Positions 17,774 to 26,962 of a DNA stretch of 64,000 nt are shown here, piece after piece (the stretch's first letter is position 1; each line of letters starts with the position of its first letter). Both the position numbers and the translations under genes were made by a program. Origin of the DNA: CAWDVB01 sp963824105 (lineage in GTDB: Bacteria > Actinomycetota > Actinomycetes > Propionibacteriales > Nocardioidaceae); NCBI GenBank assembly GCA_963824105.1, contig CAWGNN010000011.1, forward strand, positions 372,001 through 436,000, written 5' to 3'. The notes under the pieces were generated by a model. The model saw only the letters and a list, made by a program, of their open reading frames with translations. It ran no database searches and was not told the origin of the DNA.

Positions 17774-18682
17774 TCAGGAGCCCGAGCCACCCTCCGGGTC
17801 GTCGTTGATGTCGCTGGCGGTGAACTCCTCACGCTCAACATCGAGATCGGAGACCTCGTCGTCCTCCCAGGGCGAGGCGGCCGTCTTGGCCTTCCGCTTG
17901 CGGCGGTCGAGCAGGCGGGCGATCGCCTCGGACAGGAGGAAGAGGATCACCATCGGGATGGCGAGGAAGAGCATCGAGTACGGGTCGGTCGACGGCGTCG
18001 CCACCGCGGCGAAGATGAAGATCCCGACGATGATGAAGGGGCGGTACTGCGCCAGCATCGATCCGCGCACCACTCCCGCCAGGTTGAGCAGGATCACAAA
18101 GAGCGGGATCTCGAAGGCGATGCCGAAGACGAGCAGCATCCTGGTCATGAAGGAGAAGAAGTCCTGGAACTCCACCAGGTTCTGCAGGGTGGAGGGGGTG
18201 AACCGGATCAGGACGGTGAGTCCCTTGGGCAGCACGTAGTAGCCCACCGCGACTCCGACCAGGAAAAGCGGTCCGGCGACGGAGATGAAGACCACCGTCC
18301 ACTTGCGCTCGCTGCGGTGCAGGCCCGGGATGATGAACGCCCAGAGCTGGTAGAGCCAGTACGGGCTGGTCCCGATCAGGCCGGCCAGGCTGCACAGCTT
18401 GAGCTGGATCATCAGTGCCCCGGTGACGCTACTGATGTAGACCTGGGTGTCGACGGTGTTGCCCAGGGTCTGCTTCGCGTCCTGGTAGGGGGCGAGCACC
18501 AGCTCCAACAGCTGGTTGTAGAACGCGAAGGCGACGATGATCCCGATCAGGATCACCAGGAACGCGCGCATCAACCGTGCGCGGAACTCCCGGAGATGGT
18601 CAGCAAGCGCCATCTGCCCGCCGGCGCCGACGGCGCTCTGCGGATGAAAGCGAAAGAGGTCGATGAAGCCGAGGAAGCGCAC
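17774..18682 (-). CDS. tatC: Sec-independent translocase TatC
   Basis: A 302-residue protein with the six membrane spans of TatC, the receptor for twin-arginine signal peptides. The first-loop signature LADHLREFRARL follows a 23-residue N-terminal extension, and the C-terminal 50 residues are a charged cytoplasmic tail. The GTG at 18682 lies nine bases after the tatA stop; an internal ATG at 18613 is the alternative start. No tatB is present, as is usual near tatAC in actinobacteria. Confidence 0.95.
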   Translation of the reverse strand: MRFLGFIDLFRFHPQSAVGAGGQMALADHLREFRARLMRAFLVILIGIIVAFAFYNQLLELVLAPYQDAKQTLGNTVDTQVYISSVTGALMIQLKLCSLAGLIGTSPYWLYQLWAFIIPGLHRSERKWTVVFISVAGPLFLVGVAVGYYVLPKGLTVLIRFTPSTLQNLVEFQDFFSFMTRMLLVFGIAFEIPLFVILLNLAGVVRGSMLAQYRPFIIVGIFIFAAVATPSTDPYSMLFLAIPMVILFLLSEAIARLLDRRKRKAKTAASPWEDDEVSDLDVEREEFTASDINDDPEGGSGS

Positions 18683-18691
18683 CGTCGGCGC

Positions 18692-18958
18692 TCAGGCGTC
18701 GTCGCTGTGCCGCGTCTGCTCGGCGGTGCTCTCGGAGCGGGGCTCGACCGTGGGCTTCTTCCCCTCGAGCGGCGCCACTTCGTCGTCGTCGTCCATCAGG
18801 CCCTTCGTCTCGGCCTTGAAGATGCGCAGCGCACGGCCAGAGCCACGGGCCAGCTCAGGGAGCTTGCTCGCCCCGAAGAGCAGGACTACGACAACGAGGA
18901 TCAGGACGATCTCGGGTGTACCGAGACTCCCGATGAGGGGAATGACCTGCGGGTTCAT
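18692..18958 (-). CDS. tatA: Twin-arginine translocase subunit TatA
   Basis: An 88-residue protein with one N-terminal membrane span (EIVLILVVVVLLFGASKLP), the hinge and amphipathic helix that follow it, and an acidic tail (MDDDDE). It forms the Tat pore with TatC. The ATG at 18958 is preceded by AGAGGAAGCT; a frame opening further upstream has no site and is not used. Confidence 0.95.
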   Translation of the reverse strand: MNPQVIPLIGSLGTPEIVLILVVVVLLFGASKLPELARGSGRALRIFKAETKGLMDDDDEVAPLEGKKPTVEPRSESTAEQTRHSDDA

Positions 18959-19040
18959 AGCTTCCTCTGCTTCTTCGGTACTGCTTCGGTTCTGCCGGCG
19001 CCGCTTGTGGGCGAGCCCACACATCTTACGACGGGCCCGG

Positions 19041-20012
19041 TCAATAGTTCTCCAAGGCCCGCTTTGCCCGATCCCTGACATCATCGCGGAGGTCCGCGGG
19101 CTCTACCTCGCGGACCGCCCCACCCAGGCGGCTGAGCAACCGGACCAGCCAGTCCCGGGAGTGAATGCGCAGCGTGACCTCGACGCCGCCACCGCTCAGC
19201 TCGTTGACGGACTCGACCGGGACGTACTCGACGACCCAGCGACCCTCAGGCCCGAGCGTGAGTGTCGCGACCGGGGCGTCGGCCGACGAGCCGAACATCC
19301 CCCCGTCGAGGTCCAGTGGCTCAGCATCGGCGTGTTGCTCCACGGGGGTGTCGAGCAGCTCCGCGCTCACGATGCGGTCGGTGCGGAACGTCCGGTGGTC
19401 CTCTGCCAGGTGACACCAGGCGCGCAGATAGCGCCGGCCCTGCCAATCCAGGAGCTCGATCGGGTCGACGACCCGGGATGTCGACTCGTCGCGGCTCGCA
19501 CTGAGGTAGTCCAAGCGCACCTGCACATGCTGAGCGAGTGCCTCCTCCAGCGCGGCGAGCATCGTGTCGACCGCTCCATCGCCCGGCTCGTCGGAGCGGA
19601 TCTCCACCGCGCGGTCGCCCACCATGGCATGCCCCGCGGCAGCCTCGATCTTGGCCAGCGTCCGGTCAACCACTGCGGCCTCCTCCGGAGGCGCTCCCTC
19701 GCGCAGCGCGCGCAGTGCGACCATGATCGCTGCCGCCTCGGTCCCGGCCAGCCGGAGTGGCCTGCTCAGGTACTCGGCGTTGGAGAGCCTGATGACGCCC
19801 TCCCCTTCGACGGCCTCCATGTCGATGTCGATCAGGTCGCCCATGCCCAGACCGGGGTAGCCGCAGAACCACAGCACGTTGAGGTCCCGCCTCAGCTGCG
19901 TCACCGAGACACCGAAGTCGCCGGCCGCCTGCTCCAAGTGCACCTGCTCGCGCGCCTGGAGATAGGGCACCAGGGCGAGCAGGCGGGCCAGCTGTTGCTT
20001 TGAGGTGCTCAC
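19041..20012 (-). CDS. pafC: PafC, WYL-domain DNA-damage regulator
   Basis: A 323-residue protein with an N-terminal helix-turn-helix, a WYL domain and a C-terminal WCX domain. With PafB it forms the mycobacterial activator of the RecA-independent DNA-damage response. The first codon overlaps the pafB stop by four bases. It is grouped with the proteasome genes but is not needed for pupylation. Confidence 0.92.
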   Translation of the reverse strand: MSTSKQQLARLLALVPYLQAREQVHLEQAAGDFGVSVTQLRRDLNVLWFCGYPGLGMGDLIDIDMEAVEGEGVIRLSNAEYLSRPLRLAGTEAAAIMVALRALREGAPPEEAAVVDRTLAKIEAAAGHAMVGDRAVEIRSDEPGDGAVDTMLAALEEALAQHVQVRLDYLSASRDESTSRVVDPIELLDWQGRRYLRAWCHLAEDHRTFRTDRIVSAELLDTPVEQHADAEPLDLDGGMFGSSADAPVATLTLGPEGRWVVEYVPVESVNELSGGGVEVTLRIHSRDWLVRLLSRLGGAVREVEPADLRDDVRDRAKRALENY

Positions 20013-20956
20013 CGAGCCAGCTCCTGGAGTCGGGCGAGGACGGCATCACGCAGGGACTCGGGTCCATCGACGACGACAGCGTCCCCGTAGGAGACCAGCT
20101 CGTCCACCAGCTGGCCCTCGCGCGCGTAGTCGACCTCGGCATGCTCCCAGGTCGCATCAGCATCCACACCGGTCACCCGTCGGCGCAGCCCGACAGCCCG
20201 CCCCGGGCGAACGCGGAGGGCCGCGGTCGCGGAAGGGTCCCGGGGGTCGACTGAGGCCATCGCCTGCCGGAGATCGAAGTCCGGCGGGACGTCGTACGCC
20301 GCGCCTCGCGGGATGCGAGTGACTGCCCCTTGGATGCGACTCAGCCGGAAGACTCGTTCCTCGCCGCGGTCGAGGTCATGTCCCACGACGTACCAGCGAC
20401 CTCGCGCCCGGGACATCCCCCAGGGCTCAACTCGACGCTTCTGGATCGCACCGGTGCCCGTCCGGTACTCGAACGAGATCGCGTGCCGCTCGACCGTCGC
20501 TGCCCAGACATCCTCGAACGCGGGCTCGGTGGCACCGATCTCCGGCCTGGCGATGTCCAGAGCCGAGTCGTCGGCGTCGATCCCGGCGGCCTTCAGCTTG
20601 AGCAGGGCGTCGGCCGTCGCCTCGGCCAGCCCGGCGTGCTGCCAGACCCGGGCCGCCAGCCCGACCATGGCGGCCTCGTCCGGCGCAAGAGTGATGTCGG
20701 GTAGCTCGTAGGCATCCCGCCGCACCCGATACCCGAGCTCGTCCTCGAAGAACGCGTCGTGGGAGCCGATCTCGATCGGGATCCCGAGTTGACGCAACTC
20801 CTCCTTGTCCCGCTCGAACATCTTCTCGAACGCCTCGTCGCCTGCGTCCCGGTACGGCTCGATGACCGAACGGATCTCGGCCTTGGTCAGGAACGTGCGG
20901 CTGACCAGCAGCGCGATGAGCAGGTTGAGCAGGCGTTCGCTCTTGCGGGCCGACAT
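20009..20956 (-). CDS. pafB: PafB, WYL-domain DNA-damage regulator
   Basis: A 315-residue partner of PafC with the same domain order: HTH (SERLLNLLIALL at the start), WYL and WCX. The ATG at 20956 gives MSARKSERLL, the expected N-terminus, ten bases after the FKBP stop; a frame from 20995 would overlap the FKBP gene. The WYL part is thought to sense single-stranded nucleic acid. Confidence 0.92.
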   Translation of the reverse strand: MSARKSERLLNLLIALLVSRTFLTKAEIRSVIEPYRDAGDEAFEKMFERDKEELRQLGIPIEIGSHDAFFEDELGYRVRRDAYELPDITLAPDEAAMVGLAARVWQHAGLAEATADALLKLKAAGIDADDSALDIARPEIGATEPAFEDVWAATVERHAISFEYRTGTGAIQKRRVEPWGMSRARGRWYVVGHDLDRGEERVFRLSRIQGAVTRIPRGAAYDVPPDFDLRQAMASVDPRDPSATAALRVRPGRAVGLRRRVTGVDADATWEHAEVDYAREGQLVDELVSYGDAVVVDGPESLRDAVLARLQELAR

Positions 20957-20966
20957 AGCCGAATTG

Positions 20967-21986
20967 TTACCCGACTCCGAGGACGTCGACGACAAACACG
21001 AGGGTGGAGTTCGCCGGGATCGAGCTCTGGGCGGTGCTGCCGTACCCGTAATCCGGCGGAATGATCATCAGCACGCGGCTCCCGGCGGTCACCCCCACCA
21101 GGCCCTGGTCCCATCCCTTGATGAGGTGGCCATCTCCCACGTCGAAGGAGACCGGCGACTTGGTGAACGACTCGTCGAACGCGGTGGGCGAGCCCCACAC
21201 CTCACCGAAGTAGTTGACCGTGGCATAGGCAGCCTTGCGGATCGGGGCCCCGTCGCCCTTGATCAAGGTCACCACCTGCAACTTCGACGGTGGGTTCTTC
21301 GGTGCCCCGGAGAAGTCGATGCTGGTCACCTTGCCGCTCTTCACGACCGGGACCGGGAGGCCCGAGGGCGCGCTTTGGGTGGTGCCCTGCGGCGCGCTGA
21401 GGGCGTTGGCCGGTGGAGTGGAGAGGACGTCGATGACGAAGACGACCGAATCAGTGGCACTCAATCCGAGCTGGGTGTTTCCCTGCGCCCCCCACAGTTG
21501 GGAGACCGGCGCCACCAGTGCCACACGACTGCCCACCGTCACACCCTTCAGGGCGTTCAAGAACTCGGGGAAGACCTGACCCTGCACCAGGTCGACCGAG
21601 CTGGGGGCGCCCTGGTCCCAAGTGCTGGCCGCCTTCTGGCCGGTCGTGCCATTGGCCAGGTAGATGTCCAGGAGAGCCTTCGAGCCGTCGGCAACGACCG
21701 CTCCGTCTCCCTTGATCAAGGTCGCGCTCTGCGTCCGGGTCGCGTCCACGCCGTTCACGGCTACGGTGGGCTCGCTGCCGAAGGCCCCGGTCACGGTCAC
21801 GCCGGCGATGGAGTCAGCCGCCGACGCCGGGCTCGTCGCTGGGCTCGATGCCGCGCTGGACGCTGGGCTCGACACTGGGCTCGACGCAGGGCTCGACACT
21901 GGGCTGCTGGTGGCGGTGCCCGTCGAGGAGCAGCCGGCAACCGCGAGCACGGAGACGGCGGACAGAGCGATCAGGATTCGACGCAC
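20967..21986 (-). CDS. FKBP-type peptidyl-prolyl isomerase lipoprotein
   Basis: A 339-residue lipoprotein with lipobox VAGC (Cys19), a Ser/Pro/Ala linker built from four-residue repeats, and two FKBP-like domains, about 80-195 and 215-339. The second domain is closer to the consensus (VGDGHLIKGWDQGLVGVTAGSR). It should speed proline isomerisation of secreted proteins at the cell surface. The GTG start has GAGAGGT upstream. Its place between pafA and pafB is shared by several actinobacteria. Confidence 0.9.
   Translation of the reverse strand: MRRILIALSAVSVLAVAGCSSTGTATSSPVSSPASSPVSSPASSAASSPATSPASAADSIAGVTVTGAFGSEPTVAVNGVDATRTQSATLIKGDGAVVADGSKALLDIYLANGTTGQKAASTWDQGAPSSVDLVQGQVFPEFLNALKGVTVGSRVALVAPVSQLWGAQGNTQLGLSATDSVVFVIDVLSTPPANALSAPQGTTQSAPSGLPVPVVKSGKVTSIDFSGAPKNPPSKLQVVTLIKGDGAPIRKAAYATVNYFGEVWGSPTAFDESFTKSPVSFDVGDGHLIKGWDQGLVGVTAGSRVLMIIPPDYGYGSTAQSSIPANSTLVFVVDVLGVG
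21829..21900. repeat. Six 12-bp tandem repeats in the FKBP linker
   Basis: Six in-register copies of a 12-bp unit close to GGGCTCGACACT (two copies identical) encode the SSPA/SSPV linker on the reverse strand. Slippage here would change linker length without a frameshift. Confidence 0.8.
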
Positions 21987-22093
21987 AGGGACCTCTCAAT
22001 CGGTGCGGTGCCGTGGACCGCTGTTCGGCGCCCCAACGATAGCCGTAGACACAACGTGGTCGTGCACGCGAGGCTCCCCCGAGGAGCGGGGGG

Positions 22094-23455
22094 TCACATG
22101 CCTTCGATGAGCCGTTGTACCCGCTCGTCGTGCGCCCGGAAGGGGTCCTTGCACAGAACCGTCCGCTGGGCCTGGTCGTTCAGCTTCAGGTGCACCCAGT
22201 CCACGGTGAAGTCACGCCGCCGCTCCTGGGCGTGCTTGATGAAATCGCCCCGGAGCCGGGCCCGGGTGGTCTGAGGCGGTCGGGACTTGGCTTCGAAGAT
22301 CTTCAGGTCGTCGGTGGCCCGCGCCACCGCGCCTCTCTTCTCGAGGAGGTAGTACAGGCCGCGGCCGCGGTGGATGTCGTGGTAGGCCAAGTCGAGCTGG
22401 GCGACTCGCGGATGGCTCAACGGAAGGCCGTGCTGCTCCCGGTAGCGCTCGATGAGCTTGAGCTTGATCACCCAGTCGATCTCTCGCTCGATCGACGACA
22501 GGTCGCCCGAGGAGATCGCTCCCAACGCCCGCTCCCACAGGTCGAGGGCGCGAAGGATCGTGGGGTCGTCGATCCCCCGACGATCCGCGAAGTCCTTGGC
22601 CCGGCTGAGGTATTCCTCCTGGACGTCCAGGGCGCTCGCCTCCCGGCCGCTGGCCAGGCGCACCTTTCGCCGCCCGGTCAGGTCGTGGGAGATCTCCCGG
22701 ATCGCTCGGATGGGGTTCTCCATGGAGAGGTCGCGCATCGGGACGCCCTCTTCGATCATCCGCAGCACCAGGTCGACTGAGGCGACCTTGAGCATCGTGG
22801 TCGTCTCGCTCATGTTGCTGTCCCCGACGATCACATGCAGCCGCCGATATCGCTCGGCGTCGGCATGAGGCTCGTCACGTGTGTTGATGATCGGGCGGGA
22901 CCGCGTCGTCGCGCTGGAGACGCCCTCCCAGATGTGCTCGGCCCGCTGGGAGACCGAGAACATGGCTCCCCGCGGCGTCTGGATGACCTTCCCGGCACCG
23001 GCAATCATCTGCCGCGTCACCAAGAACGGGATCAGCACATCGGCAAGCCGGCTGAACTCCCCCTGTCGCGCCACCAGGAAGTTCTCGTGGCACCCGTAGG
23101 AGTTGCCTGCCGAGTCCGTGTTGTTCTTGAACAGGTAGACGTCCCCGGCGATGCCCTCCTCGTGGAGCCGCCGTTCGGCGTCGACCAGCAGCCCCTCGAG
23201 GATCCGCTCCCCCGCTTTGTCGTGAGTGACCAACTCGCCGATGTCGTCGCACTCCGGGGTGGCGTACTCCGGATGGCTGCCCACGTCGAGATAGAGGCGG
23301 GCCCCGTTGCGCAGGAAGACGTTGCTGCTGCGGCCCCACGAGACGACCTTGCGGAACAGATAGCGCGCGACCTCATCGGGCGACAGGCGTCGCTGCCCCT
23401 TGAAGGCGCAGGTGACGCCGTATTCGTTCTCGATCCCGAAGATGCGCCGATCCAA
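22094..23455 (-). CDS. pafA: Pup-protein ligase PafA
   Basis: A 453-residue ligase of the glutamine-synthetase/gamma-glutamyl-cysteine ligase fold. It joins the C-terminal glutamate of Pup to lysines of target proteins with ATP. The conserved start RRIFGIENEYGVTC holds the catalytic glutamate, and RARLRGDFIKHAQ near the C-terminus is also typical. The start is TTG at 23455, three bases beyond the prcA stop; no ATG or GTG is in a better position. It is the last gene of the pup-prcB-prcA-pafA run. Confidence 0.95.
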   Translation of the reverse strand: MDRRIFGIENEYGVTCAFKGQRRLSPDEVARYLFRKVVSWGRSSNVFLRNGARLYLDVGSHPEYATPECDDIGELVTHDKAGERILEGLLVDAERRLHEEGIAGDVYLFKNNTDSAGNSYGCHENFLVARQGEFSRLADVLIPFLVTRQMIAGAGKVIQTPRGAMFSVSQRAEHIWEGVSSATTRSRPIINTRDEPHADAERYRRLHVIVGDSNMSETTTMLKVASVDLVLRMIEEGVPMRDLSMENPIRAIREISHDLTGRRKVRLASGREASALDVQEEYLSRAKDFADRRGIDDPTILRALDLWERALGAISSGDLSSIEREIDWVIKLKLIERYREQHGLPLSHPRVAQLDLAYHDIHRGRGLYYLLEKRGAVARATDDLKIFEAKSRPPQTTRARLRGDFIKHAQERRRDFTVDWVHLKLNDQAQRTVLCKDPFRAHDERVQRLIEGM

Positions 23456-23458
23456 GAC

Positions 23459-24220
23459 CTAGTCCCCGCTGCCCGCGGCCTGCTCCGGAGATGTCGACTC
23501 GCCCGGCGCGTGGCTGGTGCCGCCGGCGCTGCCCAGAATCTCGCTGAGCCGATCGTCGTCGATGCGCTGGAACTTCCTCTTCTGGCTCCGCGTGCGGTCC
23601 AAGACGGCGACCTCGAGGTCCTCCGGAGGGATGGCCCGGGTGCTCCCCTCCCCGGCTCCGAGCGCAGCGACGGCCACCCGGATCGCTGCCTCGAGGGTGC
23701 CGCCGGCCGTGTAGTGATCGCGGAGGTATCCCGTCACCGACTCCGTGGATCCACCCATAGCGGCGAACCCGTGCTCATCGGCCACCTGGCCGTCGTAGGT
23801 CAACCGGTAGATCTGGTCGTCCTCGGCCACCTGACCGACCTCGGCGACGAAGATCTCGACTTCGTAGGGCTTCTCGGCGTTGCTGGAGAAGATGGTCCCC
23901 AGAGTCTGGGCGTAGGCATTGGCCAGGGCTCGGCCGGTCACGTCGCGCCGGTCGTAGGAGTAGCCGCGAATGTCGGCCAGTCGCACCCCGGCGATGCGCA
24001 GGTTCTCGAACTCGTTGTAGCGGCCGACCGCCGCGAAAGCGATCCGGTCGTAGATCTCGCTGACCTTGTGCAGCGCCTTGGACGGGTTCTCCGAGACGAA
24101 GATGATCCCGTCGGCGAACTGCACCACTGCGACCGATCTCCCGCGCGCGATCCCCTTGCGGGCGAAGTCCGCCCGGTCCTTCATCAACTGCTCGGGAGAG
24201 ACGTAGAAGGGCATGGTCAT
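23459..24220 (-). CDS. prcA: Proteasome alpha subunit
   Basis: A 253-residue alpha-type subunit that forms the outer rings and gate of the 20S core. The family N-terminus (FYVSPEQLMKDRADFARKGIARG) is intact, and the C-terminal 35 residues are low-complexity Ser/Gly/Ala. It begins ten bases after prcB. Confidence 0.96.
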   Translation of the reverse strand: MTMPFYVSPEQLMKDRADFARKGIARGRSVAVVQFADGIIFVSENPSKALHKVSEIYDRIAFAAVGRYNEFENLRIAGVRLADIRGYSYDRRDVTGRALANAYAQTLGTIFSSNAEKPYEVEIFVAEVGQVAEDDQIYRLTYDGQVADEHGFAAMGGSTESVTGYLRDHYTAGGTLEAAIRVAVAALGAGEGSTRAIPPEDLEVAVLDRTRSQKRKFQRIDDDRLSEILGSAGGTSHAPGESTSPEQAAGSGD

Positions 24221-24230
24221 GGCGGCCTCC

Positions 24231-25073
24231 TCAGGTCAGCTCTGCCGCGGGGCCATCGGGCCGCACCATTCGCGCGGCAATGACGCGGTCGGCGACAGCG
24301 GCCACCGCGTCGTCGGACCAGCGTTCGTAGCCCGACGAAGTGACGACGGCCACGACAGGGAAGATGCGGCGGGAGAGGTCCGGGCCCCCGGTGGCGGAGT
24401 CGTCGTCGGCCGCGTCGTAGAGGGCCTGCAGGGCCGCTACGACGCATCCCTCGGCGTCCAGGCCGGGATGGTAGAGCTTCTTCAGCGACCCGCGCGCGAA
24501 CAGAGAGCCGGATCCGACCGAGTGGAAGGACGTCTCTTCGTACCGCCCACCGGTGACGTCGTAGGAGAAGATCCGGCCGCGCTCGCTCTCCCGGTCGAAG
24601 CCGGCGAACAGCGGCACCACGGCCAGGCCCTGCATGGCCATGGCGAGGTTGCCCCGGATGATGGCGGCCAGCCTGTTGGCCTTGCCGTCCATGGAGAGGG
24701 TGCTGCCCTCGATCTTCTCGTAGTGCTCCAGCTCGGTCTGGAACAGGCGCACCATCTCGACGGCGAGGCCGGCGCTCCCGGCGATGCCCACGCAGGAGAA
24801 CTCATCGGCCGGGAAGACCTTCTCGATGTCGCGCTGGGCGATGATGTTCCCCATCGTCGCGCGTCGGTCACCGGCCATGACGACCCCGCCGGGGAAGGTA
24901 GCGGCGACGATGGTGGTGCCGTGCGGTGCGAGCTCCTCCATGGAGCGGTCGCCCACAGTGCGGTTGCCCGGCAGCAGCTCGGGCGCGTGCGAGGCGAGGA
25001 GCTCGCTGAACGATGAGGAACCGACCTGGAACAGCGACGGGGGCAGGCTCGGGCCACCGGTGGGGGTCAACAT
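24231..25073 (-). CDS. prcB: Proteasome beta subunit (with propeptide)
   Basis: A 280-residue beta subunit. A 52-residue propeptide ends in His-Gly, and self-cleavage before Thr53 (APHG/TTIVAA) would expose the catalytic threonine. The following AGDRRATMG contains the conserved Asp/Arg. The ATG lies six bases beyond the pup stop, so the two are co-translated. The gene gives the inner catalytic rings. Confidence 0.96.
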   Translation of the reverse strand: MLTPTGGPSLPPSLFQVGSSSFSELLASHAPELLPGNRTVGDRSMEELAPHGTTIVAATFPGGVVMAGDRRATMGNIIAQRDIEKVFPADEFSCVGIAGSAGLAVEMVRLFQTELEHYEKIEGSTLSMDGKANRLAAIIRGNLAMAMQGLAVVPLFAGFDRESERGRIFSYDVTGGRYEETSFHSVGSGSLFARGSLKKLYHPGLDAEGCVVAALQALYDAADDDSATGGPDLSRRIFPVVAVVTSSGYERWSDDAVAAVADRVIAARMVRPDGPAAELT

Positions 25074-25079
25074 CAGGGA

Positions 25080-25277
25080 CTACTCCCCGCCCTTCTGGAT
25101 GAACGACTTCACGAAGTCTTCTGCGTTGGTCTCCAAGACCTCGTCGATCTCATCCAGGATCGCGTCGATGTCCTCGTCCAACTGTCCCTTGCGCTCGGTG
25201 ACGTCCGACGACGTCGCGGCGGCGTCCTGGGGCTCGTCCTGTGAGGACTTCTTCGGCTGCTTGTGCTCCTGAGCCAT
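25080..25277 (-). CDS. pup: Prokaryotic ubiquitin-like protein Pup (GGE form)
   Basis: A 65-residue, highly charged, intrinsically disordered protein ending in KGGE. Residues 27-58 (LDEDIDAILDEIDEVLETN and on) form the helix that binds ARC coiled coils. Because the last residue is already Glu, the Gln-to-Glu deamidation by Dop that mycobacterial Pup needs is not required. A strong GGAGGAG site precedes the ATG. Confidence 0.97.
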   Translation of the reverse strand: MAQEHKQPKKSSQDEPQDAAATSSDVTERKGQLDEDIDAILDEIDEVLETNAEDFVKSFIQKGGE

Positions 25278-25332
25278 GTTCGTCTCCTCCCGCCAGAAGA
25301 ATCGGCCCGCAAGGGCCGCTCCTGACTCGAGC

Positions 25333-26835
25333 CTATCGAGTCAGTGCTTCAAAGAGTGCCTCGGCGGTCTCACAATCATCCAGCAGGGTCCCGACGTGAG
25401 CACGGGTCCCCCGCATCGGGTCGACGGTGGGCACTCGCTGTAGCGAGTCATAGCCGGGGATGTCGAAGATCACCGAGTCCCAGGAGGCCGCGGCGACGTT
25501 GTCGGCATACCGCTCCAGACAGCGTCCCCGGAAGTATGCACGGGTGTCCTCGGGCGGGTGACCGATGGCTTCGTGGATCTCCTGGTCGGTCACCAGGCGG
25601 TCGATCTTGCCCAGGGCCACCAACCGGTTGTACAGGCCCTTCTCCGGGCGGATGTCTGCATACTGCAGATCGACCAGCTGCAGCTTGGCGTCGTCCCACT
25701 CCAGGCCGTCGCGGTCCCGGTAGCTCTGCAGCACCTGGAGCTTGGCCACCCAGTCCAGCTCGCGCGCCAGCGACATCGGGTCGGCCTCCAGGCGGACCAG
25801 GACCGACTCCCACCGGTCCAGGACGTCCCGGGTCTGCTCGTCGGCGTCGGCGTTCTCCTCGACGAACTTGCGGGCCAGGTCGAGGTACTCCATCTGCAAC
25901 TGGACGCCCGTGATCGTCCGCCCGTCCTGCAGGGTGACCAGCTGAGTCAGCGACGGATCGTGGGAGACCTCACGAAGGGCCTTGACCGGCTGCTCGAGTG
26001 ATAGGTCACGAGAGATGAATCCGGCCTCGATCATGGCGAGCACCAGGGCGGTGGTGCCCATCTTCAGATAGATCGAGATCTCCGACAGGTTCGCGTCCCC
26101 GATAATCACGTGCAGCCGCCGGTACAGCTCCGGGTCGGCGTGCGGCTCGTCCCTCGTATTGATGATCGGCCGCTTCAGCGTGGTCTCCAGCCCGACCTGG
26201 ACCTCGAAGAAGTCCGAGCGCTGGCTGATCTGGAAGCCGACGCCACGACCGTCCTGGCCTATCCCGACCCGTCCGGCCCCGGTGACGACCTGCCGGCTGA
26301 CGAAGAACGGCGTGAGGTGCCGGACGATCTCGGAGAAGGGCGTCGCGCGCTGCATCAGGTAGTTCTCGTGAGCCCCGTAGGACGCGCCCTTGTTGTCGGT
26401 GTTGTTCTTGTACAGCAGGATCGGCGGCGTCGAGGGAAGTCGCTGGGCGAACCGGCTGGCGTCCTGCATGATCAGCTCGCCGGCCTTGTCCCAGATGACC
26501 GCGTCGCGGGGGTTGGTGCACTCCGGTCCGGAGTACTCAGGGTGAGCATGGTCGACGTAGAGCCGAGCGCCGTTGGTCAAGATCACGTTCGCCAGGCCGA
26601 GATCCTCGTCGGTCAGCTGCGTCGGATCGGCCACCTGCCGGGACATGTCGAAGCCTCGGGCGTCTCGCAGCGGTGACTCCTCCTCGAAGTCCCAGCGTGC
26701 CCGGCGTGCCTTGACCGTGGCGGTCGCGTAAGAGTTGACGATCTGTGAGGAGGCCACCATCGGGTTGGCGGTCGGCTGGCCCTGAACCGAGATGCCGTAC
26801 TCGGTCTCGGTCCCCATCACTCGCCTGACGGTCAT
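25333..26835 (-). CDS. dop: Depupylase/deamidase Dop
   Basis: A 500-residue homologue of PafA, starting MTVRRVMGTETEYGIS, the Dop signature. It cleaves Pup from substrates. Since Pup ends in Glu here, its deamidase activity is not needed. The ATG at 26835 is preferred over one at 26853 because TACTCT lies seven bases upstream, predicting a leaderless or nearly leaderless mRNA. It is separated from pup by 55 bp and diverges from the sigma-factor gene. Confidence 0.94.
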   Translation of the reverse strand: MTVRRVMGTETEYGISVQGQPTANPMVASSQIVNSYATATVKARRARWDFEEESPLRDARGFDMSRQVADPTQLTDEDLGLANVILTNGARLYVDHAHPEYSGPECTNPRDAVIWDKAGELIMQDASRFAQRLPSTPPILLYKNNTDNKGASYGAHENYLMQRATPFSEIVRHLTPFFVSRQVVTGAGRVGIGQDGRGVGFQISQRSDFFEVQVGLETTLKRPIINTRDEPHADPELYRRLHVIIGDANLSEISIYLKMGTTALVLAMIEAGFISRDLSLEQPVKALREVSHDPSLTQLVTLQDGRTITGVQLQMEYLDLARKFVEENADADEQTRDVLDRWESVLVRLEADPMSLARELDWVAKLQVLQSYRDRDGLEWDDAKLQLVDLQYADIRPEKGLYNRLVALGKIDRLVTDQEIHEAIGHPPEDTRAYFRGRCLERYADNVAAASWDSVIFDIPGYDSLQRVPTVDPMRGTRAHVGTLLDDCETAEALFEALTR

Positions 26836-26895
26836 GTCGTTCAGAGTAGTCATCGCCCTCACCCGCAGGGCGCGAGGCCGCCGGTTCCTGGTCCC

Positions 26896-26920
26896 CTGAA
26901 GTTTTGTTGGGAAAGTTCAG
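26896..26920. promoter_or_regulatory. Imperfect palindrome between dop and the sigma-factor gene
   Basis: Ten-base arms CTGAAGTTTT and GAAAGTTCAG match at 8 of 10 positions around a 5-bp centre, in a stretch that is much more AT-rich than its surroundings. It sits between two divergent genes and may be an operator. Confidence 0.4.
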
Positions 26921-26962
26921 ACAATTCGCGTCATTCCGGACGAAACCGGACGTCTCAGAGCC

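Noticed and set aside
20805..22274. A 489-codon plus-strand frame across pafB, the FKBP gene and the pafA end
   Set aside because: It crosses three recognised minus-strand genes, and its translation is low-complexity His/Arg/Gly.
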